Source of the DNA: Thiohalocapsa sp.
GTDB taxonomy: Bacteria > Pseudomonadota > Gammaproteobacteria > Chromatiales > Chromatiaceae
Length of the DNA stretch: 64,000 nucleotides
Reading direction: 5' to 3'
NCBI GenBank assembly: GCA_021736785.1
Contig: JAIPFF010000005.1
Span: 1 to 64,000, forward strand
Position numbers and translations under genes: made by a program. The notes under the pieces are model-generated. The model saw nothing but the letters and a program-made list of their open reading frames with translations. It ran no database searches and was not told the DNA's origin. The stretch's first letter is position 1. Each line of letters starts with the position of its first letter. This document shows, in pieces, positions 48,617-58,028 of the stretch.

Positions 48617-51600
48617 TCATGGCGCGTCGTTCCCGCTGCCCGACCCGATCTGCCCGGCACCGTCGCCGGGCAGCGGGTCTTCCGCCCCGCTAGCGACGCG
48701 CAAATAATCGTCGATCGCGCGCCGCGTCGATTGCCAGTCGCCCTCGAAGCCTGCCAGCAGCAACCGCGCCGCCTGCGCCTCGCCGCCCGCGGATGCCGCC
48801 TCGATGCGGTCGCAGCAGGCCGCGAGCGGCAGGGCGCCGACCGCGCGGGAAGATGATTTCAGCCGGTGCGCCGCCGCCTTGACCGCGCCCGGGTCATCCT
48901 CGGCACAGCCGCGGCGAATGCCCTCGACGAGCGCATGCGCCGAGGTCAGGTAGTCACCGAGCAGGCGGCGCATCGCCTCCTCGTCGTCGCCGATCAGCGC
49001 GCGCATCCTTTGGACGTCGAACACCGGCACGGCGGCAGGGCCCGGTGCTTCGCCGCCCGCAATCGGCTTTGCCGCGCCGAATAACCCCGGCGACGGGCCG
49101 GACGCCGAGGCATCGGCCCGATCGGCCACGGGATCAACCGGCACCCAGCGAGCCAGCGCACGCCGAAGTTCGTCGAGCTGCAGGGGCTTGGTCAGATAAT
49201 CGTCCATACCGTGGCCCCTGGCCTGGTCGGAGGCACCGCGCACCGCATTCGCGGTGAGTGCCAGGATGGGGATATGCGGATCGGCGCCGGATTGTTCCGC
49301 AAAGCGAGCCTCTTCCAGACGAATCCGGTCGGTCAGCGCATAGCCATCCATCTCCGGCATGTGCAGATCGGTCAGCAGCACGGCGTGACGCCCCGCGCGC
49401 CAAAGCGGCAGCGCCTCGGCACCGTTGGCGGCCAAGTCGACGTCGTAGCCGATGAGCTCCAATTGCCGGCGGATCACGCTCCGGTTGATCTCGTCGTCCT
49501 CGACCACCAGCACCCGGGGGCGCTCGCCGGGGCGGCCGGCATGCGCGGGATCCGCGCGGCCGGCCGGCGCCTTCGGCCGGGCGCGCCGTCGCCGGGGCGT
49601 TGCATCGGCATCGGCCCCCGCCCGGGCGGGCGAAGAAACCCGCTCCAGGGGCAACAGCACGGTGAACGTGGAACCCCGACCGGGCTCGCTCTCGACCCCG
49701 ATGCGCCCGCCCATCAGGCCAACCAGCCGATGGCAGATGCTCAACCCGAGTCCGGTACCGCCGAAGCGGCGCATGGTCGATGCCTCGCCCTGGACGAAGG
49801 GCGTGAAAAGGCGTCCCAAGGTCTCGCGCGACATGCCGATCCCCCGATCGGCGACCGTCAGCCGCAAGCCGAGCACCGCGTCGCTTCCCGCCGCCGGCAC
49901 GCCGATTCCGCCACCACCCGCTTTCCGCTCCAGCGCGGCGTCGTCGCGCGCCAACGACAGCTTGACGGCATCGCGCCGCCGGGCATCGCCGCCGGAGAAC
50001 TTGATCGCATTGCCGAGCAGGTTGTACAGAAGCTGGCGAAGCCGCACCGGGTCGCCGAGCACTTGCTCCGGGACATCGGCAGCGACAGTGCACAGAAGAT
50101 CCAGATTTCGCCGGGAGGCAAGCGCGGAGAGCGCGGCGCACAGCCCCTCCACCAACTCCCGCAGGTTCACCGGCTCACGCGCCAGGAGCATGCGTCCGGC
50201 CTCGATCTTGGAGAAATCCAGAATGTCGTCGATCAGCTGGGTCAGTGCCTTCCCGGAGTCACGGATGACCTTGACCATATCGTTCTGGTCCTCGGTCAAG
50301 GGGGTATGTCCGAGCAGCTCAACCATGCCCAGCACGCCGTTCATGGGTGTGCGCAGCTCGTGGCTTATGGTCGCCAGAAACACGCTCTTGGCTTCGTTGG
50401 CTGTCTCTGCTTGGCTTCGCGCCTCGGCCAACTCGGCGGTGCGCTGGGCAACTAAGTCTTCGAGCCGGTTACGATGGCGGTCGAGCTCTGCAGAGATGTT
50501 CTTGAGTGCCGTGATGTCCTGCTTCACGGCGACATAGTGCGTAATCCGACCATCGGCCTGACGCAGCGGAGCCACATGGCACATTTCGATGTATTCAGTG
50601 CCGTCCTTGCGCCGATTGTAGAACTCGCCCTTCCATGACTCGCCGCGGGTCAAGGCCGCCCAAAGGCTGTCGTAATGGGAGCGCGGCGTGGCCCCGGACT
50701 GCAGGATGCGCGGGTTGCGGCCCATGACTTCGTCGCGCTCATAGCCGGTGACGCGAAGAAAGGCATCGTTGACGTATTCGATATCGGCATCGAGATCGGT
50801 GATGACGATGCTGTCCGGGCTCTGCTCGATGGCCAGCGACAATTGGCGCAGCCGTGCCTCGGAACGGCGGCGCTGCACGATGCGCCAGATGCTGTCCGAG
50901 ATAAGCTGAACGGTTTCGACGTCGAGCGCCGTGTAATCCTCTGACTTATTGCCGACGCCGGTCAGCATCACCACCCGGCCGCCTTCGATCACGGGCACCG
51001 AGATCAGCCGCTGCAGTTCGGAGTGCCCCTGCGGCAAGCCGTGCTTGTCCGGATAGGCCGCATAGTCGTTGAAGACAACCGGAGCGCGGCGGCGCAGCGC
51101 ATCCGCCCAGATCCCGGCCTCGCCGAGGGGATAATGGCGGTCGAAGGCAGCCGTACAGTAGTCGCGCAGCGTTCGCGTCGACCAGGTGACCAGCTCGATG
51201 GTTTGCTCGTCATCGCCGACGAAGTGAATGAACGCGATGCGGCTGCGGGTCAGGTCTTCGGCCAATTCCTGGCCGCGCTGCATCAGGGCGCGCTCGTCCA
51301 AATCCCCTGCTACGCGCGGGAGCTCCAGCAATGCCTCGGCACGCCGCGCCATCAGCGCCAGCGTTTGCTCGTGCCCGAGCCGCTGGGAAATGTCGCGGGC
51401 GAACACCAGGGCGCCGTCTTTGCCGTCGAAACGGATAGGCTGACCGCAAACCTCCACGTTCAGCTCGCCGCCGTCGAGCCGCAGCCAGACCTGATCCTGG
51501 ACCGGCTGCGGCTGCCGAGCCTCGGTGAGGGCGCGCATGCGCTCGGCGATCCGTGCGTGATAGTCCGGATGGAAACGCTCGAAGACCGGAAGGCCGATAA

Positions 51601-52717
51601 GCTCCTGCGCCGATTCGGCGCCGAGCAGGGCGCAGCCGGCCCGATTGATATAAGAGAAGCGGCCATCGGTCTGCACGATGATCGTGTCCGGAGCGCCCTC
51701 CACCAGCGCTCGGAAGCGGGCCTCGCTGTCTGCCAGGGCTTTCTCCGTGCGGGTGCGCTCGGTCACGTCGTGGACGATCGAATACAGCAGCGTACGCCCC
51801 GCGAGCGAGATCGGTCCGCTGTAGACATCGACATCACACTCGGACCCGTTCGCGAGCCGATGTCGGGCATTCGACTGCCGGTGCCCGGCCGCTTGCGCGG
51901 CAGCCGTTTCCGCCTGTCTGCGATGCTCCGGCAAGCTGTCGATGTCGCCGATGGGCTTGTCGACAAGCTCGCCGCGCGGCCAGCCGTAGAAGCGCGCGGC
52001 GGCAGAGTTGGCGTCGACGATGCGGCCATCTTCGGGATCGATCAGCAGCATTACCGCATGGTTATTCTCGAACAGGCTCCGATACCTGGTCTCGCTCTCC
52101 GCCAGCGCCTCCTCGGCCAGGCGCCGGGGCGTGTTGTCGTGCAGGAAAGAGAGGATCGAGATCAGCCGTCCGGCGTCGTCGAATCGCGCCGAGCTGTGCC
52201 ATTCGAAGTAGCACACCTCGCCGTTTTTGGTCAGCATGCGCGCCGCGGCGACATTGCGCGGCAGCCCGCCGCGCGTCAACGCGGACATGGCCCCGCGAAC
52301 TTCGGCGGCATCCGCGGGATACAGGAAGGGACAGTCCTCAGGGCGGCATCCGTGGACCTCGGCCTCGGTCCAGCCCAGCCAGTCTTCCCCGCGCCCCGAC
52401 CAGCGCTGAAGGTGCAACAGGCGATCCCACTCGATCACCGCGAGCGGCGCATTGCGGATATGAAAGCCAAGCAGCGCATCGGTCTCGCGTTGGCGCTCGA
52501 AGGCCGCGCGGACCTCCCGGTACCAGGACGAGAGCAGCAGATAAAGCAGCAGCGTGGTGACGGCGACGAACCCGAGCCCCTTCAGCGCCTCGAACAGTCC
52601 AAGCCGAGCCGGATCGTCGACGGTTACCGACAGCAAGTACGCCGAGCCCAATATCCACGCGCTTGCAACCGCTGCATAAAGCAGCACGATCCGCCCCGGG
52701 CTCAGGCGCGTTGCCAT
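48617..52717 (-). CDS. Large hybrid sensor histidine kinase (2TM-PAS-PAS-PAS-GAF-PAS-HisKA-HATPase-REC-Hpt)
   Basis: 1366 residues. Two transmembrane helices near the N-terminus are followed by three PAS domains, a GAF domain (about 450-610), a fourth PAS (IEQSPDSIVITDLD), HisKA with H786 (ISHELRTPMNG), HATPase (GTGLGLSICHRLVGLMGG), a receiver with D1117 (LLTDLHMPEMDG) and an Hpt domain with H1284 (AAHRLKSSSRAVG). It is thus a complete phosphorelay in one chain except for the output. The REC-EAL gene 46 bases upstream is the obvious partner. Confidence 0.9.
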   Translation of the reverse strand: MATRLSPGRIVLLYAAVASAWILGSAYLLSVTVDDPARLGLFEALKGLGFVAVTTLLLYLLLSSWYREVRAAFERQRETDALLGFHIRNAPLAVIEWDRLLHLQRWSGRGEDWLGWTEAEVHGCRPEDCPFLYPADAAEVRGAMSALTRGGLPRNVAAARMLTKNGEVCYFEWHSSARFDDAGRLISILSFLHDNTPRRLAEEALAESETRYRSLFENNHAVMLLIDPEDGRIVDANSAAARFYGWPRGELVDKPIGDIDSLPEHRRQAETAAAQAAGHRQSNARHRLANGSECDVDVYSGPISLAGRTLLYSIVHDVTERTRTEKALADSEARFRALVEGAPDTIIVQTDGRFSYINRAGCALLGAESAQELIGLPVFERFHPDYHARIAERMRALTEARQPQPVQDQVWLRLDGGELNVEVCGQPIRFDGKDGALVFARDISQRLGHEQTLALMARRAEALLELPRVAGDLDERALMQRGQELAEDLTRSRIAFIHFVGDDEQTIELVTWSTRTLRDYCTAAFDRHYPLGEAGIWADALRRRAPVVFNDYAAYPDKHGLPQGHSELQRLISVPVIEGGRVVMLTGVGNKSEDYTALDVETVQLISDSIWRIVQRRRSEARLRQLSLAIEQSPDSIVITDLDADIEYVNDAFLRVTGYERDEVMGRNPRILQSGATPRSHYDSLWAALTRGESWKGEFYNRRKDGTEYIEMCHVAPLRQADGRITHYVAVKQDITALKNISAELDRHRNRLEDLVAQRTAELAEARSQAETANEAKSVFLATISHELRTPMNGVLGMVELLGHTPLTEDQNDMVKVIRDSGKALTQLIDDILDFSKIEAGRMLLAREPVNLRELVEGLCAALSALASRRNLDLLCTVAADVPEQVLGDPVRLRQLLYNLLGNAIKFSGGDARRRDAVKLSLARDDAALERKAGGGGIGVPAAGSDAVLGLRLTVADRGIGMSRETLGRLFTPFVQGEASTMRRFGGTGLGLSICHRLVGLMGGRIGVESEPGRGSTFTVLLPLERVSSPARAGADADATPRRRRARPKAPAGRADPAHAGRPGERPRVLVVEDDEINRSVIRRQLELIGYDVDLAANGAEALPLWRAGRHAVLLTDLHMPEMDGYALTDRIRLEEARFAEQSGADPHIPILALTANAVRGASDQARGHGMDDYLTKPLQLDELRRALARWVPVDPVADRADASASGPSPGLFGAAKPIAGGEAPGPAAVPVFDVQRMRALIGDDEEAMRRLLGDYLTSAHALVEGIRRGCAEDDPGAVKAAAHRLKSSSRAVGALPLAACCDRIEAASAGGEAQAARLLLAGFEGDWQSTRRAIDDYLRVASGAEDPLPGDGAGQIGSGSGNDAP

Positions 52718-52763
52718 GGGCGGTACCCATGCCGCGGGACCGAAGGCCTCGACATGCGAGCGC

Positions 52764-53981
52764 TCAGACGGCCATCCCGGCCGGGCACGCAATTAGGCCG
52801 GGCCGCCGCTCTTGCCAGTCGGCGGCCCATTCCGGGAAATCTTCGGGAGGCATCGGCCGAGCGATGAAATAGCCCTGCGCCTGATCACAACCGATTGCGG
52901 AAAGGAAGTCCCAGTCGGAGCGGTCCTCGACACCTTCCGCGACGCTGGTCATGCCGAGGCGCTTCGCCATGCCCAGGCTGGTCTCCGTGATGGCCCGCAG
53001 CAGCCTGTTTGCCGCTGCACCATGGACGAACCCGCGGTCGATCTTCAACTCGCTGAAGGGAATGTCGCGCAGCTTCGCCAGGGAGGCATTGCCGGTGCCG
53101 AAGTCGTCGATGGAGAGGCCGATGCCCTTCAGGCGCAGGCGGTTCAAGATGTCCAGCGGCGCCCGAGGATCCTGCATCAGCGCCGTCTCGGTGACCTCGA
53201 TCACCAGTGCCGAGGGCGGCATGTGCGCCCGCTCCAACTCTGCCAGCACCAGTTCGGCGAACGACAGCGACGCCAGGCTGCGCATCGAGACATTGACCGC
53301 GACCTTGATGTCGAGTCCCGTCTCGCGCCATTGCCATGCTTGGCGCACTGCCTCGGCCAGCACGACGCTGGTCAGATCGTCGATGCGCCCGGAGCGCTCG
53401 GCCACCTCGACGAAACGATCCGGGAAGACCAATCCGTCGTGCGGATGCTGCCAACGCACTAGGGTCTCGACACCCGCCAGCGTGCCGTCGAGCAGGTCTA
53501 CCTTGGGTTGGTAATGGTTGACGAGCTCGCCGTTGAAGATGGCGGCGGCCACACGCTCCGGCGCATAATCGCACGCCGCCGCGGCGTCCGCCGCCGCATC
53601 GCGACGGGCGTTGTGGCGCAGCAGCACCTCGGCAAGATCGGCCGGCACGATGGGCTTGCGCAACGCCCCGAGCACATTGAGGCCGCGGGAGCGCGCCAAC
53701 TGCTCGACACTCAGCAAAATGCGCTCGTCCTCGCCGCTCACCAAGATCAGACCGCCCGGATAATTCAGCTCCCGAAGGTGCCGAATGAGCTCGACCCCGT
53801 CGATGTCGGGCATCTGCAAGTCGCAGAAAATCAGCTCGAAGCCACTGTCCGCGCCCGGCAGCAGATCAAGCGCCGCGCGGGCACTGCGGCAAGCGACTAC
53901 CTCATCGAAGCCCAAGCGCCGCAGGTGGTGCTCCAGCAATTGCAGCTCAAAGGGTTCATCGTCGAGCAGAAGCGTCTTCAT
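52764..53981 (-). CDS. Response regulator with EAL c-di-GMP phosphodiesterase domain
   Basis: 405 residues. Receiver (LIFCDLQMPDIDG, phospho-Asp near residue 52) and a C-terminal EAL domain. The EAL signature reads ETL (AGVETLVRW), keeping the essential Glu. NVS, the Glu of EVTET, DDFGTG, the Lys in ELKIDRGFV and AEGVE are all present, so it is probably an active phosphodiesterase lowering c-di-GMP. First gene of the pair with the hybrid kinase. Confidence 0.9.
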   Translation of the reverse strand: MKTLLLDDEPFELQLLEHHLRRLGFDEVVACRSARAALDLLPGADSGFELIFCDLQMPDIDGVELIRHLRELNYPGGLILVSGEDERILLSVEQLARSRGLNVLGALRKPIVPADLAEVLLRHNARRDAAADAAAACDYAPERVAAAIFNGELVNHYQPKVDLLDGTLAGVETLVRWQHPHDGLVFPDRFVEVAERSGRIDDLTSVVLAEAVRQAWQWRETGLDIKVAVNVSMRSLASLSFAELVLAELERAHMPPSALVIEVTETALMQDPRAPLDILNRLRLKGIGLSIDDFGTGNASLAKLRDIPFSELKIDRGFVHGAAANRLLRAITETSLGMAKRLGMTSVAEGVEDRSDWDFLSAIGCDQAQGYFIARPMPPEDFPEWAADWQERRPGLIACPAGMAV

Positions 53982-54394
53982 CTCGGGCGTGGCGGAGTGC
54001 GAGGTGCGCTGACATCGGGCCGCCATCATCGTGCGGCGAACTGTCCGCCGGCGGACGCCGGGACAGGCACTGCGCTTCACGCGAATGACGGAGTGAGCCT
54101 TCGTCCGCGGCGGCAATACCCATCGCCGCGCAACGCATCATTATAGAGAGCCGACTTTTGTCAATCGTAGCAGACTCCGGAGAAGGCGTTTCGCCTACGT
54201 CGGAGACCTGTGACGTGCGCTGCAGAACCCCGCCGTCGAAAGGCAATTCGCATTGATCGGACTGCCGAGCGTGTCCGCATCGCTTCCCCGGCGACCGGCT
54301 CTCGCAAAGCGGCTACGGCGCCGACCCTCGGTGCACGGTGCTCCGGCCGATTGCCGAAGCGAGGCGGAGCCCGCACGGCCCCGCGCAGGCACCT
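53982..54394. other. Gap upstream of the REC-EAL/kinase pair
   Basis: 413 bases. It contains the promoter-like element at 54140-54164 (see there). No gene is supported. Confidence 0.5.
54140..54164 (-). promoter_or_regulatory. Consensus -35 and -10 hexamers with a 13-bp spacer
   Basis: On the minus strand TTGACA (54159-54164) and TATAAT (54140-54145), both perfect, separated by only 13 bp; sigma-70 needs about 17. It points to the REC-EAL gene 160 bases downstream. Possibly only the -10 is used, or the spacing demands an activator that distorts DNA. Confidence 0.4.
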
Positions 54395-55207
54395 TCAACC
54401 CGTCGTCGCGATCCGGCAGCGCAGCGCACGAACCAGTGCGATGGCCGCAATGGTCTTCTCGAAGCGGCGGTTGCGCAGGATGCCGCCGCAGCGCATCAGG
54501 CAGCGGCGCCAAGCCCAGACGATCGGCGTCATCTCCAGCGACAGTGTTGCACGGCGATGGCTCATCACCGGCAGCAGATTGCGGCGGACAAGACCGACAC
54601 CATGAAACAGCGCCAGCGCGGTCAGTCGATTTGCCGGCAATGCATCGCCGGCGACGACGAAGTGGCTGCCGGCCACACCCAGTCCCAGGAAAGGGAGGTC
54701 GTAGGACCGAGCGAGCGACGCCAGTTCCTGCTCGAACGTGCGCCGCCGATCGGCCGACATGGTGTCCACCAGTGTCGAGAAGACATGGGCGACGATACGT
54801 GCCTCGGCATCGGGTATATCCGCCGGATCGAAATCACCGATGCCCCGGAGTGACTGGTTGAGCGGTCGATCGAGCGCTTGGCCATCGGGCACCCAGCGCG
54901 GAATCCCGGCTTTACCGGCAATGACCTGCTGCCGGCGGAAGCGGCGATAGATGCCCAGCACGATCTGCCCGTAGGGCGCCCCCCGACCGAGCACGACAGT
55001 GGACATCCAGCGCCCGCCGGTGAGGCACAATTTGCGCACCAGTGCCTCCGGCGATGACTCGGCCGCGCGTTTGCTGCCGTACAACAGCGACGACAGCGCG
55101 GCGCGCTCTTGCGGGCTCGCCCGTCGAAGCAGTTCGACCAACTCGACAGTGGCCTCGTCCGTTGCCGATGCGCTGTCCCTTGCGTCATGGTCTTCGTCTT
55201 TGCTCAT
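54395..55207 (-). CDS. Hypothetical protein (possibly UPF0174/YaaW-like)
   Basis: 270 residues, Arg-rich and mostly helical. Residues about 15-70 (ELLRRASPQERAALSSLLYG...EALVRKLCLTGG) and the C-terminal TPIVWAWRRCLMR loosely recall the UPF0174 (YaaW) pattern, but I am not confident. No signal peptide. The ATG at 55207 has CAGGGA just upstream. Function unknown. Confidence 0.65.
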   Translation of the reverse strand: MSKDEDHDARDSASATDEATVELVELLRRASPQERAALSSLLYGSKRAAESSPEALVRKLCLTGGRWMSTVVLGRGAPYGQIVLGIYRRFRRQQVIAGKAGIPRWVPDGQALDRPLNQSLRGIGDFDPADIPDAEARIVAHVFSTLVDTMSADRRRTFEQELASLARSYDLPFLGLGVAGSHFVVAGDALPANRLTALALFHGVGLVRRNLLPVMSHRRATLSLEMTPIVWAWRRCLMRCGGILRNRRFEKTIAAIALVRALRCRIATTG

Positions 55208-55539
55208 TCCCTGCCCCGCTGCAAGATCGCGTTGATCGATTCGAAACCCGCCGCGCCGACAGCTTCGCGGCGATGCTCGTATTATCGATCGCACACGCGG
55301 AGGTGTTCTTTGCGGGCGTTCACGAATCCGCAAACAGTCGTTTAATGCAGCGAGTCAAGACCGCCAAAGGCCTACAAACTACTGGCGGCGAGCTCGGGAG
55401 CGCTCAACGAAGGGCTCGGGAACCGGGACAAGGGCGTGCACGCAGGCGCGATCTTGCGATGGCCCCCCACGCGACTGACCGGCGCCTCGTCTCACGGGCA
55501 CAGCGCCTCAAGGGAAAAGCGCCGTCATAGGCAAGGCAC
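55208..55539. other. Gap without a gene
   Basis: 332 bases between the hypothetical gene and the dehydrogenase remnant. Less G+C-rich around 55310-55380. No feature recognised. Confidence 0.5.
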
Positions 55540-56008
55540 CTATGCGGCAATGTTTCGTGGATCACCTTGCGCATAGCGGCGAAGGTTCTCGACCGTGACG
55601 TCAAGGATGCGCTGGACCGCTTCGCGGGTATAAAAGGCGCTGTGCGGCGTCACGATGACATTGCGCATGTGGGTCAGGACCTCGTTGGCCAACAGCGTGT
55701 CGAGGTTATGACGCTCTTCATAGATCGAGCGGAGCAATTCGGCTTCCTCCCGCACCACGGGCTCCTCGGGCAACACGTCGAGCCCGGCGGCGGCGATCTT
55801 TTTCTCGGCGAGCGCACGCACCAGCGCCTTGTGATCGACGACGCTGCCCCGGGCCGTGTTGATCAACACCAATACCCTCCGCGTCCGCGTGCTCGGCGGC
55901 ATTCGCGGCCGTCAGCGGCGCGTCCACGTAGTGCAAGTCGTGCTCTCGGGCCAAGCCGTCGAACGTGTCGCGCTCCCAGCCCTCGGCTTCGAAGATGTAG
56001 AGCTTCAT
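55540..56008 (-). pseudogene. 2-hydroxyacid dehydrogenase (D-lactate dehydrogenase type) with internal deletion
   Basis: The first about 40 residues (KLYIFEAEGWERDTFDGLAR, APLTAANAAEHADAE) are the normal N-terminus of a D-2-hydroxyacid dehydrogenase. They run directly, with a frame change at about 55866-55880, into the C-terminal about 110 residues (LINTARGSVVDHKALVRAL, AAAGLDVLPEEP, VIVTPHSAFYTREA). About 190 residues, including the NAD-binding GxGxxG and catalytic Arg, are missing. It cannot be active. Confidence 0.82.
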
Positions 56009-56078
56009 AGGCACGGTTCCGATGCTGCGCCGGCGTGCGTGCGCGGCGCCGGCGCCGATGGTTTGGGCTATGTCGGCC

Positions 56079-56585
56079 TCAGCGATGCCAGGTCGCGCGA
56101 ATGATGCCGGCCTCGTCGCTGAACTTGATGGTCAGCTCGCCCTCGTAGGCGCTCTCCAGCGCATTGCCGACGCCTTCGGGCAAGTGCTCGTCGGTGAAGG
56201 TAATGACCAGTTCGCCGTCGGACTCGTCGGAGATATCCATCAGGCGCTTCATGGGGCGCTGCCCCTTCTCGGCGTCCACCTTATTGCGGATCAAGTTCAG
56301 GATTTCCTCGCGGTGCTCGGCCAGAAACGGGCCGCTCAACGTCAGAAAGCCGGCGGGCACCCGGTCCCGTACGCGCCTGCAGGCGGGGCACAGAATCTTC
56401 TCGCTGTCTTGCGGCGCACTGGCCATCCACTGCCAGCGCCCTTCCGCGAACACGACACCGCAACTGGTGCAGATACTGGGCTCGTTCAGTTGCCCGCGCG
56501 GCTTGTAGGGGTCGTGAATCCGTTCCTTGATGAGGCGGTCCCTGCGTCCGTCTCGTTCGATATCGGTATCTTTGCTGGTGCTCAT
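56079..56585 (-). CDS. BCAM0308 family zinc-ribbon protein
   Basis: 168 residues. Two CxxC pairs (ICTSCGVVF and ILCPACRRV) surround a GRWQWMA block, followed by a C-terminal domain (ELVITFTDEHLPEGVGNALESAY). The family is named after a Burkholderia cenocepacia gene that lies in that organism's low-oxygen-activated locus. Biochemical function is unknown; a ribosome/NMD3-like zinc ribbon is suspected. Start ATG 56585. Confidence 0.8.
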   Translation of the reverse strand: MSTSKDTDIERDGRRDRLIKERIHDPYKPRGQLNEPSICTSCGVVFAEGRWQWMASAPQDSEKILCPACRRVRDRVPAGFLTLSGPFLAEHREEILNLIRNKVDAEKGQRPMKRLMDISDESDGELVITFTDEHLPEGVGNALESAYEGELTIKFSDEAGIIRATWHR

Positions 56586-56658
56586 AGTCCGTCTCCGTCG
56601 AACGTCGCGCCCGGCCCGGGGCTAAGCCCGGGAAGGGCAGTTCGGCTTCGGCCGCCCC

Positions 56659-56994
56659 TCACTGCTCCGCGTTGCGCGGCTCGCCTGCCTGTTGCCATGA
56701 GGCCAATCCCTGGCGGTCCGCCGACACTCGGCACTTGGCCTCGTTGTTGGTCAGGTCATAGCCGTTTCGGTGATGAAACGCGCGCAGCAAGGCAGGGTCC
56801 GCATCGCGGTCGGTGGACAGATCGACAATCCACCAGCCGAACTCGGACTCGGTGCTGCCGTAGTGGTCGCGATAGAGCCAGGCGCCGCATTCGTCCTGGC
56901 GCCATTGGCGCGGGTCGCGGTTGACGATGATTCTCGCCTGCTCCCAGACGCGCGCGATGATGTCGTCGTGATAAGTCATGGGCGTCCATCTCAT
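56659..56994 (-). CDS. Small HNH-like fold protein lacking the catalytic histidine
   Basis: 111 residues (106 from the second ATG at 56979). The segment DECGAWLYRDHYGSTESEFG followed by WWIVD and later LLRAFHHRNGYDLTNNEAKC aligns by eye with small HNH-nuclease-like proteins of the form DxxGxxIxxxxYGxxxSxYGWEIDH...LxPLHxxNNxxK. The EIDH metal/base motif reads WIVD here, so cutting activity is unlikely. Upstream ribosome sites are weak for both starts. Confidence 0.65.
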   Translation of the reverse strand: MRWTPMTYHDDIIARVWEQARIIVNRDPRQWRQDECGAWLYRDHYGSTESEFGWWIVDLSTDRDADPALLRAFHHRNGYDLTNNEAKCRVSADRQGLASWQQAGEPRNAEQ

Positions 56995-57033
56995 CTCGGC
57001 TGCAGTGTGGGCGAAGCGCGCAAGCGCCGGTCC

Positions 57034-57243
57034 TCATCCCTCAGCGTGGCGCGCGGTGATCTCGCGCTCGGCGTCCAGCCAGTCATCCATCTCGCTGCCG
57101 GGAGCGAATCGGCGCTGCTGCGCCTTGTAGTAGGCGGCCTCGGCAATCATCTGCTCCACATCGACGGTCTCCGTGGACGTGTCGGAGCTCTGATTCGCAC
57201 CGGTCTCGATATCCGGTTCGTTGTTTCGCTTGGCTTTGGGCAT
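57034..57243 (-). CDS. DUF2934 domain protein
   Basis: 69 residues. The C-terminal VEQMIAEAAYYKAQQRRFAP followed by SEMDDWLDAEREI is the DUF2934 signature. The N-terminal 30 residues are charged and low-complexity. The ATG at 57243 has a GAGAGAAG site. Small stress-associated proteins of unknown function. Confidence 0.82.
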   Translation of the reverse strand: MPKAKRNNEPDIETGANQSSDTSTETVDVEQMIAEAAYYKAQQRRFAPGSEMDDWLDAEREITARHAEG

Positions 57244-57650
57244 GGCTTCTCTCGCGTGTCGCAGGTGTTGAGTCGAACAGCCGCGCCGCCCGGACGCGAC
57301 TGCGGCTGCCGTGCCGCTCGCCTGCACGGCAGCCGCGCGGCGAGTAATCGACAGCAATAGAAGTCTCTGCAAGTCCCGGTCCAGAAGGGCATACCGAGCG
57401 GTCCCGTCCGCCGCCGCCCGAGCCGTGCCGGGGCGACGGGTCGCGGCGCCGTCAACGCTCGCGATGCAGCATCCGTGCGCCACGTCCGGCGGTTGATTTC
57501 AGCCTGGCTCGGTGCATTTGCCGGCGGCGGCGCCGGTTGACGAGGCGGCGCACCGCGCTCCGTGTCCATCGCTGTCCCGGTAGGGTCGAGTATGCGATTG
57601 GCGCGATGATTGCTCGGTGGAAGATAGATCCCCGCCAAGGAGCAGACGCC
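57244..57650. other. Divergent gap without a gene
   Basis: 407 bases between the DUF2934 gene and the coiled-coil gene. G+C-rich, with antisense frames of no coding quality. No promoter fixed. Confidence 0.5.
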
Positions 57651-58028
57651 ATGCACAAGCGCGAAGTCACTTCCGACAAACCGCATCGCTACGCGGCGGC
57701 ATGCGAGAATAAGTGTCCGGTGGTACCGCTGCACGAGCGCCGCCGTCAGCATTTGGAAGAATTGGTCGCGACCGTCCGCGCCCGCTTGCTCGAATTGCAG
57801 CGCAGCCGCGAGCGGCTAGAAGTGCAGTCGGACGATCTCTGGCAGATGCTGGCTCGGCTCCAGCGTGAGCTGCACGCTTGCCGCGAGCGCTTGGCGAGCG
57901 AACGGCGCGTCATGGATAGCGCCGCGCACACGGGCACGGATCGGCGTGATGCCCGCGCACATTGGGATGGACCGGCCCGCGACCGTTGGATCTCGCAGGT
58001 GTTCAACCGCCTCGGGAATCGCGACTGA
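57651..58028 (+). CDS. Coiled-coil hypothetical protein
   Basis: 125 residues. Residues about 28-85 form a probable coiled coil (LHERRRQHLEELVATVRARL, LLELQRSRERLEVQSDDLWQ). The tail is hydrophilic with GPARDRWISQVFNRL at the end. No family recognised. The ATG at 57651 has AAGGAG 9 bases upstream, which decides the start. Confidence 0.62.
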   Translation: MHKREVTSDKPHRYAAACENKCPVVPLHERRRQHLEELVATVRARLLELQRSRERLEVQSDDLWQMLARLQRELHACRERLASERRVMDSAAHTGTDRRDARAHWDGPARDRWISQVFNRLGNRD

